Shown one piece after another: positions 8,904 to 19,689 of a DNA stretch of 64,000 nucleotides. The position numbers and the translations under genes are program-made. The stretch comes from Nephrocerus scutellatus. Taxonomy: Eukaryota; Arthropoda; Insecta; Diptera; Pipunculidae. Every line of letters begins with the position of its first letter. Within the stretch, counting starts at the first letter, position 1. The notes under the pieces were generated by a model. That model saw only the letters and a program-made list of their open reading frames with translations, ran no database searches and was not told the origin of the DNA. The stretch is taken from contig OX352761.1 of the NCBI GenBank assembly GCA_947095585.1, positions 38,638,760 to 38,702,759 of the forward strand, given 5' to 3'.

Positions 8904-10633
8904 GCTGCCGTTGGGCAGCTCTTAACTGCACCCGTTGCACTAAGACATATTAGTCCTTGTATTTTGTTCAGTTTTGAGCGTGTCGTTGATTGCTCTGTTT
9001 TTGGCCACCAAACCAGGGCCGCGTATGTGATCCTGGGTCTGATTATGCTTTGGTATAGCCAGAGGGTAATTTGCGGGTTTATTCCCCACGTTTTGCCAAA
9101 CATACGTTGACAGGTAAAGTAAGCTTTATTAGCTTTGTTTGTGATATATGATATGTGGGGGTTCCATGTTATTTTTTTGTCAAACACGATCCCTAAATAT
9201 TTGGCTTCTGGCATTAATTGAAGGGTTTTGCCTTGGAATTGTATTGCTGATAGCGTTACTTTTTGTGTTTTGGTGAATAGGGTGCAAACTATCTTGTCAG
9301 GATTGACGCTTAGTCCAACCTCTTTGCACCAGTCTTTGACTTGTTTGAGAGCAATTTGCATGCGATCTGTTATCGTGCTCTCGAATTTGCCACGCATACT
9401 AGGACTAGGTCATCTGCATAGCTAATATAAGTTAGGCCGTTGTTTTTCAGCCTGGCGAGCAGCTGATCCATCACTAATAGCCACAGAAGGGGCGATAGGA
9501 CACCACCTTGTGGACAGCCTCTGGTTGCCGCTATCCTGATGCTTTCCTCGCCGAGTGAGGCTTGAATCTTCCTGCTTCTTAGCATGCTCATGACCCATCC
9601 TATGGTAGAGGAGTCGATGCCCCTTGATCTAGATTGTGTTTGAATTATTTCGAAGCTAGTGTTGTCAAAAGCGCCTTGTATGTCGATGAAGGCGCATAAT
9701 AACATTTCTTTGCTTCGAAGTGTGTCTTCGATTTCAGTTGTCAGCTCATGTAGTGCTGTTTCCGTCGATTTACCAGTCTGGTATGCGTGTTGGCTGGTAT
9801 TCAAGGGAATTCGTTGGAGCACATTCGACCTTACGTAATGGCCTATTATTTTCTCCATAGACTTTAGGATGAAGGATGTAAGGCTTATAGGTCTATACGA
9901 CCTAGTATCCTCGGGGGATTTCTTTCCTCCTTTTGGTAAGAACAGAACCCGCACATCTCTCCAGCACCTTGGAACGTATTCTAGGCTGTGACTGGCTCTG
10001 TAGAGTTTTACGAGTACTGGTTCTATTAGTTTAATGCCTTGCTGCAGGAGGATTGGATACAGCCCGTCTCCACCTGGAGACTTGTATGGTCCGAAAGAGT
10101 TTATCGCCCAGCGGATGCTTTCTGGTGGGAAAATGCTGGCTGAGCGTCTATAGGCTCCAGTTGAGATAAGGTGTGGGTGCATGTTTATATCCTCGTATGC
10201 TTCTTGATTATCTAGTATGATGCACTTGGGAAAATGACTCTTAGGATGTAAGTTCACCGTTTGGTTTTTTTACCGAACCAAGTGGATTGTTGTGGTCAAG
10301 TGAGAGGGCTTTGTGTAGTCGAAAAGCTGTTGGCAGTGTGTCGATGCTTTCGCAAAACTCTCTCCAGCTTTTCCTTTTGCTGTCCCTTAAAGCCACGTTG
10401 TATCTGGTTAGGGCAGTTTTATAGGCCGTCCAGGTGTGTGTACGTTTGGCTTTGTTAAAGAGTTTACGAACTTATCTTCGCTTAGCCTCAAGGTCGTGAT
10501 TCCACCATGGAACGTCCCTGGTGCACCTGATGCGAATTATAGGGGAACTTGCGTGGTAGGCGTTTATGATTGCCTCGGTAAGGTCGTTTGCTGAGTTATC
10601 AAGTTCAGCAATAGAGTTAATGGGGGTACATAT
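8904..10633 (-). pseudogene. LOA ORF2: linker and reverse transcriptase
   Basis: From right to left: TPINSIAELDNSANDLTEAI (10590-10625), RDVPWWNHDLEAKRR, then a stop near 10472, a frame change, and the RT frame 10257-9370. That frame has SFGPYKSPGGDGLYPILLQ, WRDVRVLFLPKGGKKSPED, SYRPISLTSFILKSMEKII, FIDIQGAFDNTSFEI, RGCPQGGVLSPLLW and SYADDLVLV. A frameshift near 9390 separates this from KVQ-type thumb sequence (9397-8904: EAKYLGIVFDKKITWNPHI, YQSIIRPRITYAALVWWP, ATGAVKSCPTAA). The catalytic YADD is intact. The domain is otherwise full length apart from the lost segment at the 8903 junction. Confidence 0.82.
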
Positions 10634-11843
10634 TAGAGCCCTGCGCGGATACGTTTTTTCGTATCCGCATCCGCAAAAAAAAATAAAAAAAAAAATCCGC
10701 ATCCGCACTCGCGAAAAATCTTGAAATCCGCATCCGCACTCATCCGCATCCGCAAAATTATTCTTTTTTACAAATTTTGTTGTATGAACTTCGCTTTTCT
10801 AAAAAGTTTTTAAATTCTCTATATTAACTTCACTTGCCCGTGGCTGGCTGGCTGGCCAAATCTTGTGATCAATTTTTAACCCACTTCCTACAGCCCGATT
10901 TTATTGAAATTTTGCACACATGTATATCTCCCAAGACAATACTTTCTATTAAAATTTGAGGCCCCTCGGGCCGCGGGGTCGGGGGGTCGGGTCCCGGGTT
11001 CGGCCGCAAGGCCCTTATACATTTTTTAAATATTTATACTGGCATCAGATATTCGTCGCCCTTTATGGACTGTGTGCGGTGTGTGCTGCGCAGTCGGCTG
11101 CGCTGCATGGTTTTGGTGGTGGAGAGAGAGAGAGAAATCTTAGCTCACGCACAAATGAACCCAGCAAATGAAACGAGACATAAATGTTTTATGCTTAATT
11201 CAACTTACATTTTTTATTTACTGAATTGTATTTTTATTGATGTCGTTTTTTTTGTTGTCGATATCAACTTACAGATAGAAAAACAAGTTTTCACAATATT
11301 CTGTCATTTCGCGTTTTCATAAATTAGTTCAGAGCAGTCAAAGAGTTCTCAAGATAACTGCTCGTGTTTCTTATTTGCTCAGAGTATGAGCGTGCTCTAC
11401 GTGCTCAGAATAAAATGATCTGAGCATTTTCAATTTTAACTTCTGATGTCAAATGTCTGTTTCGATGATTTTCTCCTACAATAAAAATAAAATGGCCCAG
11501 GATCGAGGGGCTCCCATATCAATTTCTGCGATTAGAGAATTTAGATGAAAAATTTTAATTTTTATGGGTTGTTTTTTTTATCCTGAATTAACTATAAATT
11601 TCTCTCATATTGTTTCGTTAGTACAATATATGCTATGTTATTGCAACCTTAAAGAAAGCACAATTTGCAATTATAACGCATGCGGATACAATGAAATATC
11701 CGCAACATGCGGATAATCCGCAAAATGCGGATACGATTTCTAAATCCGCATCCGCACACATCCGCCAAAAACTTGTGCGGTTATATCCGCTTTATTCCGG
11801 ATAGCGGATATCCGCGCATATTACTATCCGATGCAGGGCTCTA
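10634..11843. mobile_element. hAT-type MITE, 1,210 bp, with 8-bp target duplication
   Basis: Terminal inverted repeats TAGAGCCCTGC (10634-10644) and GCAGGGCTCTA (11833-11843) are perfect over 11 bp. They are flanked by an identical 8-bp duplication GTACATAT at 10626-10633 and 11844-11851. The subterminal regions are packed with GGATACG, ATCCGCATCCGCA and GCGGATA short repeats in inverted orientation. 8-bp duplications and CAGGG-type ends define the hAT superfamily. There is no transposase. It sits in LOA ORF2; removing it with one duplication restores a continuous reading between ...NLTGIC and TPINSIAELD. Confidence 0.93.
10811..11543 (+). mobile_element. Family A element nested in the hAT MITE
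   Basis: Starts TAAATTCTCTATATTAACTT (10811) and ends at TAGAGAATTTA (11533-11543), an 11-bp inverted pair. The start is followed by GCCCGTGGCTGGCTGGCTGG and AATTTTTAACCCACTTCC, as in other family A copies. The sequence right after the end (AAAAATTTTAATTTTTATGG) is also conserved between copies, so the true element may extend to about 11572. No obvious target duplication. There are no open frames of note. Confidence 0.7.
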
Positions 11844-11851
11844 GTACATAT

Positions 11852-12600
11852 ACCAGTTAAGTTACATTTGAGTTGGTCTGAGAAGACTCGCCAATTAGTA
11901 TGTTTAGGGGTTCTTAAAAGGGATTGAGCCCTGTTGGGAGTTTCAATATTGAATCTAATATACATGTGGTCGGAAAATGATGCCTCCTTCATTACGTGCC
12001 ATTTATAGATCGTGCTGGCCGTTCTTGTATCGGATAGGGTAAGATCCAGTACCTCGCTCCGTATGGCGTTTATGAAGGTTGCATCGTTCCCCACGTTGTT
12101 TATCATAATATTTTTAGATGAACAATAGTTAAAGAGTTGCTCACCTCTGATTTTAGTGTTGGTGCTTCCCCAGACTATGTGGTGTGCGTTTGCAACGCAT
12201 CCGATTATATATTTTTGACCTTGAGCTGTGCAGAAGTTGACAAAGCTCTGTGTTGTCTCTGGAGGGGGGTCTTCTTCCTCGCCTGGGAAGTAGGCAGCTG
12301 CAAAGTTTGTGGTGCTCTTGCTTCCTTGTGGCGAGAGCGTCTCTACGGAGATTGCAACTAAATCTCTGAAAATAAATTGATTTATGGAGTAAATATTGAG
12401 AGAGTGACGGCACAGAATTGCTGACCTTGGTCTCCCATTTTGTTTGTCATAAATCAACTTACCTAGTTTACTTGGGAATCCCAGAATTTTTTCGTTTTTG
12501 GTCCAGGGCTCTTGGATAAGAGCAGTATTTGGTTGCGAAGAGGTGACATAGATTGGCAGTAGCTGCCTTCAATATATGCAAGTTTATTTGCACACATCTC
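11852..12600 (-). pseudogene. LOA ORF2: apurinic-type endonuclease domain
   Basis: The minus strand begins with CVQINLHILKAATANLCHLF, shifts frame near 12530, then continues ALIQEPWTKNEKILGFPSK (catalytic Glu motif QEPW), NGRPRSAILCRH, AAYFPGEEEDPPPE, IIGCVANAHHIVWGS, EVLDLTLSD and SFSDHMYIRF (closing SDH). The order and spacing match the endonuclease of LOA/I-group elements. The central GCDANAHH motif reads GCVANAHH: the Asp expected to take part in catalysis is Val (codon GTT at about 12195). The frame ends at the hAT MITE boundary. Confidence 0.8.
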
Positions 12601-12653
12601 ATCGCTTTGTCTTGTAATCGGGCTCTTTGGATCAACCTGTGGGTCCTGACTTG

Positions 12654-13812
12654 CTACAGTTGTGGCTTTTTCAATCTGTCCGCCGATAAGCCGTGCTTCT
12701 TTGAGGCCTTTGTACCGACCTTGTGTCCCAAGTGACCAGGTTTCCGTGTTCGGTCAATGGAATTGGCTTTAGTGTTGGCAGTGGTGGGATGTGTTGGCCT
12801 CTTTGGCAGACTAGGTTGCGCTGGTTCTGATGGCGCTTCTATGGTTTTGGCTTTGGTTTCCATGTCCGTTTCTTTAACCATGACCCGAAGAGCCAGTTTA
12901 CTTTGTAATTGGAGCCCTTTAGGTTCTCCGTTATTTTTTGTGACGCCGAGATGGTCAACTGCAGGTAGTAATTTTCTCTGTCTTTTCTAGACAGGATTTT
13001 CCATTCTGCGTTGCGTAGCTCCTTATTTTGAACTACTAGGCGCCTGCTGATTTTCTCATTCGTCTCATTCCTGCAGTGCGGAAGATAGACGTAAAAAATC
13101 TGGTTACGAGGTATTTCGTCCTCCCCGATTATTTTCAAACTGGCATCTGGCCATGGTTTCAGGGTTGGTACCGTATTGGTGAGCCATGCTGCCGTTTCGT
13201 CATCTGCACAGTTCACGGATAGCCAACCACTTTTGGCCCTGCAGCCCAGAAAGTTAGGGCTAATGCCATCGGTGAGAAGCTCCGCTACCGCGTCCATGAT
13301 GTTGTCTTGGATCGTTGCCATTTGCGCCGCGTTCAGTTTAAAACATCAGGAAAGCCTTGGTCAGTGATTGCCAACCTGATGACCTTCGTGATGTCACTGT
13401 AGCGTTCGATCCGCCCGCTACCTCCGCCTCGCCTGAACCAGTATTACCTGCCCTTATGGGGTTTTCGGCTGGTTTGAGGTCGATTTTGTCTGTCTCTTTT
13501 TGGCGGGTTCTTGGGACTAGAGTCGTTCGATCGGATCCGCTTTATGGTGGATGTGGCCTTCCTGTTTTTTATTTTTGTTTGGCACTGGGCTAGTGCCTCG
13601 TCATTGGAGAGTCCTTTCTGTTTAAGGAAAATGAGACGTTTCCTTGCGGCTCCACTTAGGTGTGGTCTTTTCTTCCTTCTGTCTTCGAGGTCTAAGCTTG
13701 TTAGCCCATCCCTTATGTCAGAGGTGGTAGAAGTGGACGCAGTGTCCGAGCATTTTGGCACGATGGAGCCTTGTGCTGGGACGTGGTCCTCGGTTAGGGG
13801 TTTTTTTTTTTA
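12654..13812 (-). pseudogene. LOA ORF1 (gag-like), main part
   Basis: From right to left: LTEDHVPAQGSIVPKCSDTA, RKKRPHLSGAARKRLIFLKQ, KGLSNDEALAQ (13761-13580), a basic stretch to 13444, a frame break, DITKVIRLAITDQGFPD (about 13350), then 13321-12839 with QDNIMDAVAELLTDG, FLGCRAKSGWLSVNCADDET, and YVYLPHCRNE. A final frame (12881-12654) is Pro/Lys rich. The SGAARKRL...G(L)S..EA(L)A block and the following DUF4780-like region are typical of LOA/I-group ORF1 proteins (motif resemblance, not searched). At least three frame breaks; inactive. Confidence 0.68.
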
Positions 13813-14474
13813 TATATATATTTAAACTTATTGTCAAGGGAATACTCCCTGAATGACTTGCGCCACGGCAATAAGGTGGGCTAAACCCTTTATTAAAATT
13901 CAGAATTAAATCGGAGAAATGTTATTTACAATATATCACATTCCTCACGTTTGTAGCCGGTTTCAATTTTATTTTCTCAGAATTCTCCCTGATTCATTTA
14001 AAAAAGCAATACGGAAAAAACGTTCACGAAACTAAAACGACGAGTCCAAGTGCTTTAATGAATGGATCATGGTCAAGGAAAACTACAAAAAATCTTGACC
14101 AAGAAAATATTACAAAAAAAAGACATACGTGAGCCTTCAAAATTCTTGGAGCATCTATTGAAAAATTCGGTCTTTCAGGAACTAGCTGACTTCTTTCTTG
14201 AATGCCCACAACTCGACAGTTAATTGTACCGGATTCGTTTGGAGTACCAGGCCTAACAAACGAAAAAGGCACGCACAACTATCGAGCCGATAAGCTCCAA
14301 CGCCAAACATTACATCAAGGATGAGCGAAAAATCTTGACTCAAATTGAGCTCTTGATGATTCTCTGCGGTTCCTCGTAACTTCCTCCAATTCAGGCCTTT
14401 CATGATGATTTGAAATTTGACTCTTTTCTTTTAAATTTTCATGATTTAAAAAGAAATAATTAAAAAATTAAAAA
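13813..14474. mobile_element. 0.66-kb unidentified insert in LOA ORF1
   Basis: ORF1 reads QTDDSTDSS just right of this stretch and LTEDHVPAQGSIVP just left of it, as expected for a protein split by an insertion. The insert begins with a T11 run and TATATATATA (13800-13820) and ends in TTAAAAATTATTATTA. It has no coding motif and no clear inverted ends. The T-run could be the poly-A tail of a minus-strand retroposon (SINE-like), but no tRNA-like head was recognised. Confidence 0.5.
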
Positions 14475-14720
14475 TTATTATTATAGACGAGTCTGTGCTG
14501 TCGTCTGTTTGTAAGGGATTATTCTCGGAAGTAGGACTTTGACGGTCCTTGGCTTCCGAGATTGGTGCGTTTGGAGGAGCACCGCCCTCAGGGTTTATAT
14601 TTTCAAATCTATCCATGGATTTTTTAAGATGAGGAAGGGAAAGGTCCGCCACCGCAGAACCTCTTGCAGTGGTAAGGTCACTTGAAACCGGAGGGTACCA
14701 GGTATCCGGAGTTCCGTGCT
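14475..14720 (-). pseudogene. LOA ORF1 N-terminal part
   Basis: The minus strand reads TPDTWYPPVSSDLTTARGSA then VADLSLPHLKKSMDRFENIN, EGGAPPNAPISEAKDRQSP and QTDDSTDSS. It is continuous in frame to a TAG at about 14721. An ATG in another frame at about 14737 reads MRTLVSSTELRIPGT, so the original start is uncertain and may need a frame change. Composition and position fit the N-terminus of the LOA ORF1. Confidence 0.5.
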
Positions 14721-14737
14721 AGAGACCAAAGTTCTCA

Positions 14738-15054
14738 TGGCCATTCATCTCTCAGCGCACGTGTCTCACCTTGGATTGAGGATTTTTTATCGAGGTTCTC
14801 TCCTCCAGATCCGTTGAATTCTGCAAGACAGGATCACCTCGTGTAGGTGGGTAGATTGTACCCTTCAACGGTCGTGCAGCGAGAGAGGCTATGTGTTGCG
14901 CGTTTTCGTTGCCTGATCCTAGGAGGAGGATTCCAAGGAGCCCAGCCTTCCCAGGGTTTCTCGATCCCAAAATATTTGTATAGAAAGCGCAAACTCTTTA
15001 GTTGTAAAGTAGTGCATCCGCAACAACCTCACGTTCTGTTTCAGAAAATCAGTT
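14738..15054. other. Non-coding; probable LOA 5' UTR, no gene seen
   Basis: This stretch has balanced base composition like the LOA body rather than the AT-rich surroundings, and directly abuts its ORF1. No promoter motif was confirmed. A boundary with the Jockey fragment lies near 15055. Confidence 0.35.
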
Positions 15055-15975
15055 GTAGCTAGCTTTGCTCAGCGGGCACTATCATATGGTTTAGGCCTAA
15101 ACAGTACGCGGAAATATTAGAATCATACCTTTCAGACCGATATTTTCGTATAAAACAAGAAGACGCCTACTCAAAATTAAAAGAAATCAAGGCAGGTGCT
15201 CCACAGGGAAGTATTCTGGACCCGGTTTTATATATCCTCTCCCAAATCCTTGCACGTTAGAAACTTTTGCTGACGACACAGCGATACTTGCACATGGAAA
15301 ACCTGAAGAAGAACCTACACTAAAATTGCAAGATGCAATAGATATCATAGTCAAATGGACATAAAAATGGCGAATAAAATTAAATAACTCTAAATCAATA
15401 AATGTTAAATTTACCAATAATAAAATTAAAAACATTCCTTTCACAATTTCCGGCTTACAAATCCCGTACTCAAATTCTGGAAATACTTAGGCATGACCTC
15501 AGATGCGAAACTTCGATGGAATGAACACGTCAAGAAAAAAAGAGATGAACTAAACATTAGACTCAAAGATATGAATTGACTTATCGGTAGGAAATCGACA
15601 CTATCGATCTAACACAACACTCTTATTTATAATCAAATACTGAAACCAGTATGGACATATGGAATTCAACTATGGGGTTGTGCTAAGTATACCACCATCA
15701 GCATAATTCAATAATTCCAGAACAAAGTGTTGAGATGTATAACGGATGCACCCTGGTATGTGAGAAACAGCGACCTCCATCGAGACCTGTGGATAGAAAC
15801 CGTATCCAACACAATCGCAAAGTATGCAGTGGCTCATATGAAAAGACTGATGCAGCACACCAACGGCTTATCATCCAGACTAGAATAACTCGAAGACTTA
15901 AGCGCACTAAGCTTCATGAATTACTATTCGTTACCAATCATAAGGATGCATGTTTAGCTAAACATAATCTTTGAA
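15055..15975 (+). pseudogene. Jockey-clade reverse transcriptase relic
   Basis: The plus strand reads LESYLSDRYFRIKQEDAYSK, EIKAGAPQGSILDPVLYIL, a frame change, TFADDTAILAHGKPEEEPT (FADD active site, near 15270), DAIDIIVKWT, then INVKFTNNK, KYLGMTSDAKLRWNEHVKKK, YNQILKPVWTYGIQLWGCAK and QNKVLRCITDAPWYVRNSDL. These are the ordered RT palm and thumb motifs and the C-terminal block of Jockey elements. The N-terminal half of ORF2 is missing. There are several stops (for example after VKWT and in the GRKSTLSI region). A-rich sequence with AATAAA near 16095 may be its 3' end. Confidence 0.78.
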
Positions 15976-16189
15976 TTTTATATTTATATCTATTAATGTA
16001 CAATATAATAATAAGTCAAATGTAAACTGCCCGTTAGTTTTCTAAAACTAGTTGTAGTTAAATGAAATGTAGTTTATTTATTTTCTTATATTTCAAATAA
16101 AAAAAAATCCCAATATGATGAATTTGAAAATGTTTTACCTGTTGCAGCAAAGAAAAATCTCATAAAATCAATTCCTATAAACCCAAATA

Positions 16190-17100
16190 AAATCTAAAGA
16201 TTTGGCAAGCCTTAAAAAAGCAAGGCATCCCACAAAAATTATAAGGATCCTTATATTTTTGTATGAGAACAATACATCGATGTCAGAATAAGCAGAGGAG
16301 TGAGACCGGGAGATCCTCTCTCTTTCCAGAACTGTTCTGTGCATTACTAGAGGAAATATGCAGACACGAAGGTATCGAAAACCAAGATTTAAAGAAAGAT
16401 GGAGAAAAACTATCTAATATTCGCTTTGTAAATGATATAGCTCTTTTTGCGGAAACACCGAATGAACTAGAAGAAATAATCACAAGGCTATCGGAAAGAT
16501 GCAGAGCAGTAGATCTTTTAAAAACAGAATGGACAAAGAAATGCAAAGAAAAATTTCGAACGGTTGGAAACAGGTCTGGAATCTCAAGACAATATTAATT
16601 CAAAAATTAGTGTTACATCGAGAAAATACGTATTTGAAACATGGACGTACAAAATCAAAAAAGACTTGAAACTACTCAGAGAGCTATAGAAAGATCACTT
16701 CTGCACATATCCAGATACCAAATAGTCAGAAATAGTAGAATCAGAGAAGTTACTAAATTTGAAGATGTATTAAAAAGAGCAAAAACACAAAAGTGCCAAA
16801 TGGCAGTCCACGTTGCTAGGATAACTGATGATCGCTGGACAAAAAGATTAACAGATTGGTAACCTAGAGATGGAACGAGAAACGCAGGAAGGCAACTTTT
16901 TCGATGGAGAGATGATCTTCAGAGAGTGAATTTTCGATGGCAACACATATCAAGAAATGGAGAAATATGGAAAAACATGAGGGCTTATACTCTTAACACA
17001 TAACCCAATCGGAATATATTTAAGAATTAGATATTTATTGTTATTAAATGTTTTTAAAAAAAAGTTAATAAGGCTTCTTTATATAATAATAATAATAATG
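16190..17100 (+). pseudogene. RTE-clade reverse transcriptase C-terminal relic
   Basis: The reading gives KKQGIPQKLIRIL, then ISRGVRPGDPL, SLFPELFCALLEEICRHEGI and GEKLSNIRFVNDIALFAETP (16430-16460), and after a break LETTQRAIERSLLHISRYQ, AKTQKCQMAVHVARITDDRW, then GRQLFRWRDDLQRV (to about 16930). The order and the TQRA(M/I)ER..L.ISR...RW..HIAR block identify the RTE clade C-terminus. The RT active site FADD is changed to FVND. The element ends with TAATAATAATAATAATGG (near 17083), consistent with the short 3' tandem repeats of RTE elements. Confidence 0.8.
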
Positions 17101-17524
17101 GCAACTATCGAGTGTAGAATATGCTTAATTTCGTAAACCTTTTTATGTCCCTATTATGATCAAAGGTTAATAGGAACATATCTAATGGTTTTTTGTTTTG
17201 TATGGCAATTTTTTAATTGCACTAATGACTTTGAGGCATTGATTTTGAAGATTATTGACGATCATGTTTGGATCACAAGAGTGATACAAGTGCCTAGTAA
17301 TGACCCTAATCGACCGAGATTGTTTGTTTTGTTGAGTACCAACTAATTTTGTAAGCTGACAATGGCTCTATAATAACCATAATCGCATTAAATTTGTGGG
17401 TTCGGTGCAACAAAAATCGAAGTACTAAACTTACTCAGAAAGCTGAAAAAAAGGCATCCTATAAACATATTTTTTCATGTAAATTCTCTAATAGGAGATA
17501 CATATGTGTTTGAACCGGGTTAAT
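17101..17524. other. Non-coding, no gene seen
   Basis: AT-rich DNA with no recognisable motif. Confidence 0.4.
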
Positions 17525-17895
17525 TTGGAAAAAGTTAATATTAGAGCCCCCTTCACTTCAAAATTTTTTCAAAAACTCTTCTCTCCGGGGATGTGAAAAA
17601 AAAAATTGTATGGGAAAAAAATTCAAATCAAAAACTCAAAAATTTTTACAAAAAGTTTGGTCTATCGGAGATTTTAAAGTAAATCAGGCTTATTTTTTAA
17701 AAAAAAATTATAGGACTGCCCCCGGGCCTCAGGGCCCATTCTCTCCAAAAAAAAAATTACAAAAACTTTTGTCCATCGTGATAAACATATGTTTAAAAAC
17801 TAAAGAAAATCTGGCTAATTTTTAAAAAATTTATACGGGCACCCCTCGGGCCTCGGGCTCAAAAAATGTCCAAAAAGTTTTGTCCATCGATGATG
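17525..17895 (-). repeat. Family A repeat units
   Basis: Reverse-orientation units with TTTTGTCCATCG, AAATCTGGCTAATTTTTAAA and GCCTCGGGC-type cores, spaced at about 90-110 bp. Neither family end is present. Confidence 0.65.
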
Positions 17896-17937
17896 GTGGA
17901 TGGTATAAAATTTAATTTTAATGTTTTATTTTAAACT

Positions 17938-18597
17938 AGTTGAGTGCCCGGCGTTGCACGGGTGTAAAATTTGACGCTAATATCGCCTCCAAACAGTCCC
18001 CCTCTTACCCCATCCGCAAAAAGGTGTCTTACTATAACTATTTATCTCAGCGATCCTGAAAACTATGGGATCGACAATAATATCGACACCCCTCCCCCTA
18101 TATATACGAAAACTATAGAATCGACACTAATATCGGTAACCCCCCCCCCCATCAGTATTCGACACCATCCCGCTAGAGCTGTCTTACCATCACCATTGAA
18201 CTCAGCGACCCCGAAAACCATCGTATCGACACTAATATCGATCAACCCCCCCCCCCGTTATTGACCCCATCCCCCTAGAGCTGTCTTACCATCACCATTC
18301 AACTCAGCGACCCCGAAAATCATGGAATCAACACTAACATCGGCCACCCACCACCCATAGAAGTGTACTACCAGCACTATTCGTCTCGGTGATACCGAAA
18401 ACGGTGGGTCCGACCATAAAATCGCCTGCCACGCCTCGCCCAGCCTAAAAACCTACTACCCCCCACCCCCTATGTTTGATTTCACATAGTAAATAATATG
18501 TATACCAACTTCGGTTGAAATTGGTCAAGGCGTTCCATGGCTAGTTAGGCACAAATATATAAATATACAAATAAATTCTCTATTTTATATATATAGA
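17938..18597 (-). mobile_element. Short non-autonomous Helitron with C-rich minisatellite (660 bp)
   Basis: On the minus strand the element starts TCTATATATATAAAATAGAG (from 18597) and ends with CACCCGTGCAACGCCGGGC, TCAA and CTAG (down to 17938), followed by T. TC start, hairpin near the end, CTAG end and A/T flanks are the Helitron signature. The middle holds 3-4 units of the C-rich minisatellite (GTCTTACCATCACCATT, CTCAGCGACC, TATCG-ATCACC with C-runs). Subterminal sequence CCAATTTCAACCGAAG is shared with the copies at 20156 and 50522. No coding sequence. Confidence 0.75.
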
Positions 18598-19689
18598 TTA
18601 ATATATTAACTAGCGGAAACACCTGGCGTTTCCCGGCTGCCCCATCCCAAAGACCCCCACCAAAGTTATCGCCTGCCCACTGACGCCACGTCCACTGACT
18701 TCCAGCCCACTGACCTCCCGCCAGCTGACCACCCACCCACAGACCACCCCCACCCACTTTGAGCCAAATCTGTCCATAAATAAGAAATTTCGGAAAAAAG
18801 CGACCCCAGCGCCACCTAGAAAGGTTTAACTCAAACAAAAACAATCCGGAGCACTACACGAATATATGGTGTGTGTGTATAAGTTGGAATGCTTCAGTGG
18901 CTTAGCCGTGATAGTTAGATATACATACGCACCAACGTTTTTATATATTAAGATTTTGTATACTAGCTTTTCAGAGGCGATTTACTACTTTGCTATATTT
19001 GATTTTTATTAAACTAGAGTTGACGTATTTTTGTGTGTATTTTCGACTATTTGAAGTCCTTTTAACCACCTTGATCACCTTGTGTGTTAATATTCCGCTT
19101 GTGACGTGTGTCGCGTGGATGGAAATGCCACCCGTTTTTCGTTGTTGAGGTCCTTTTTAACCACCTTTCGCTTGTGACGTGTGTCGCGTGGATGGAAATG
19201 CCACCCGTTTTTCGTTGTTGAGGTCCTTTTTAACCACCTTTCGCACGACCTAGGGTGAAATCTTGTGAGCACCACAATGTCAGGGGCCAATTTTGATATA
19301 CCACGTGTGACGCATGTATCGTGTGGCACGTGTGATGCGTATAAAAATACTTTGAAAATATTTTAAAATAGACCCGACCTCAAAACGGATATTTTGGCGA
19401 ATATAAGCAAATAATTAAGGACTGTTTGACGCGTGTCGATACATAAAAATTTGTTCCCGAAAAACGAAATTTTTTCACATTTACTTGTTGTACGAATTAA
19501 AATTATGGGCTGTTTTATAAATTCTCTATATTATCTCACGTGCCCGTGGATGGCTGGGTGGCACACCAAATCTTGTGATCAATTTTTAACTTTATTTTTA
19601 TTTTTATGGGCTGTTTTTTTTCCATTGTTTTGTTTTTGTAGTTTTAATTTGCTTTTTTGTATAAATTCGGATATTCCCTAACTCGATAT
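18598..19689 (-). mobile_element. Repeat unit B, copy 1 (probable second Helitron-like element)
   Basis: This block is nearly identical to 50523-51653. After a 13-bp AT spacer it shows CTAG at 18611-18614 followed by CGGAAACACCTGGCG and TTTCCCGGC, a diverged Helitron-type 3' end on the minus strand. It contains a 73-bp sequence in tandem (starting near 19096 and 19169) that is single in copy 2, and a short family A segment (19505-19640, with GCCCGTGGATGGCTGGG). The right end is ACTCGATAT. The open frames within it have no recognisable product. Orientation is inferred from the CTAG side. Confidence 0.6.

Larger units (their letters stand above)
7291..14737 (-). mobile_element. Degenerate LOA-clade non-LTR retrotransposon with nested insertions
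   Basis: Reading right to left, the minus strand holds ORF1 (gag-like, about 14720-12654), then ORF2 with endonuclease (12600-11852), linker and reverse transcriptase (10625-8904) and RNase H with a C-terminal Cys/His motif (8473-7512). The RT has FIDIQGAFDNTSFEI, GCPQGGVLSPLLW and YADDLVLV. The I/E-D-I-x-GAFDNTS form together with a C-terminal RNase H points to the LOA clade (Baggins/Bilbo type) rather than Jockey or R1. Three insertions interrupt it (13813-14474, 10634-11843, 8474-8903). Its own stops and frameshifts make it inactive. Exact ends and target duplication were not resolved; the sequence to the right up to about 14990 may be its 5' UTR. Confidence 0.8.
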
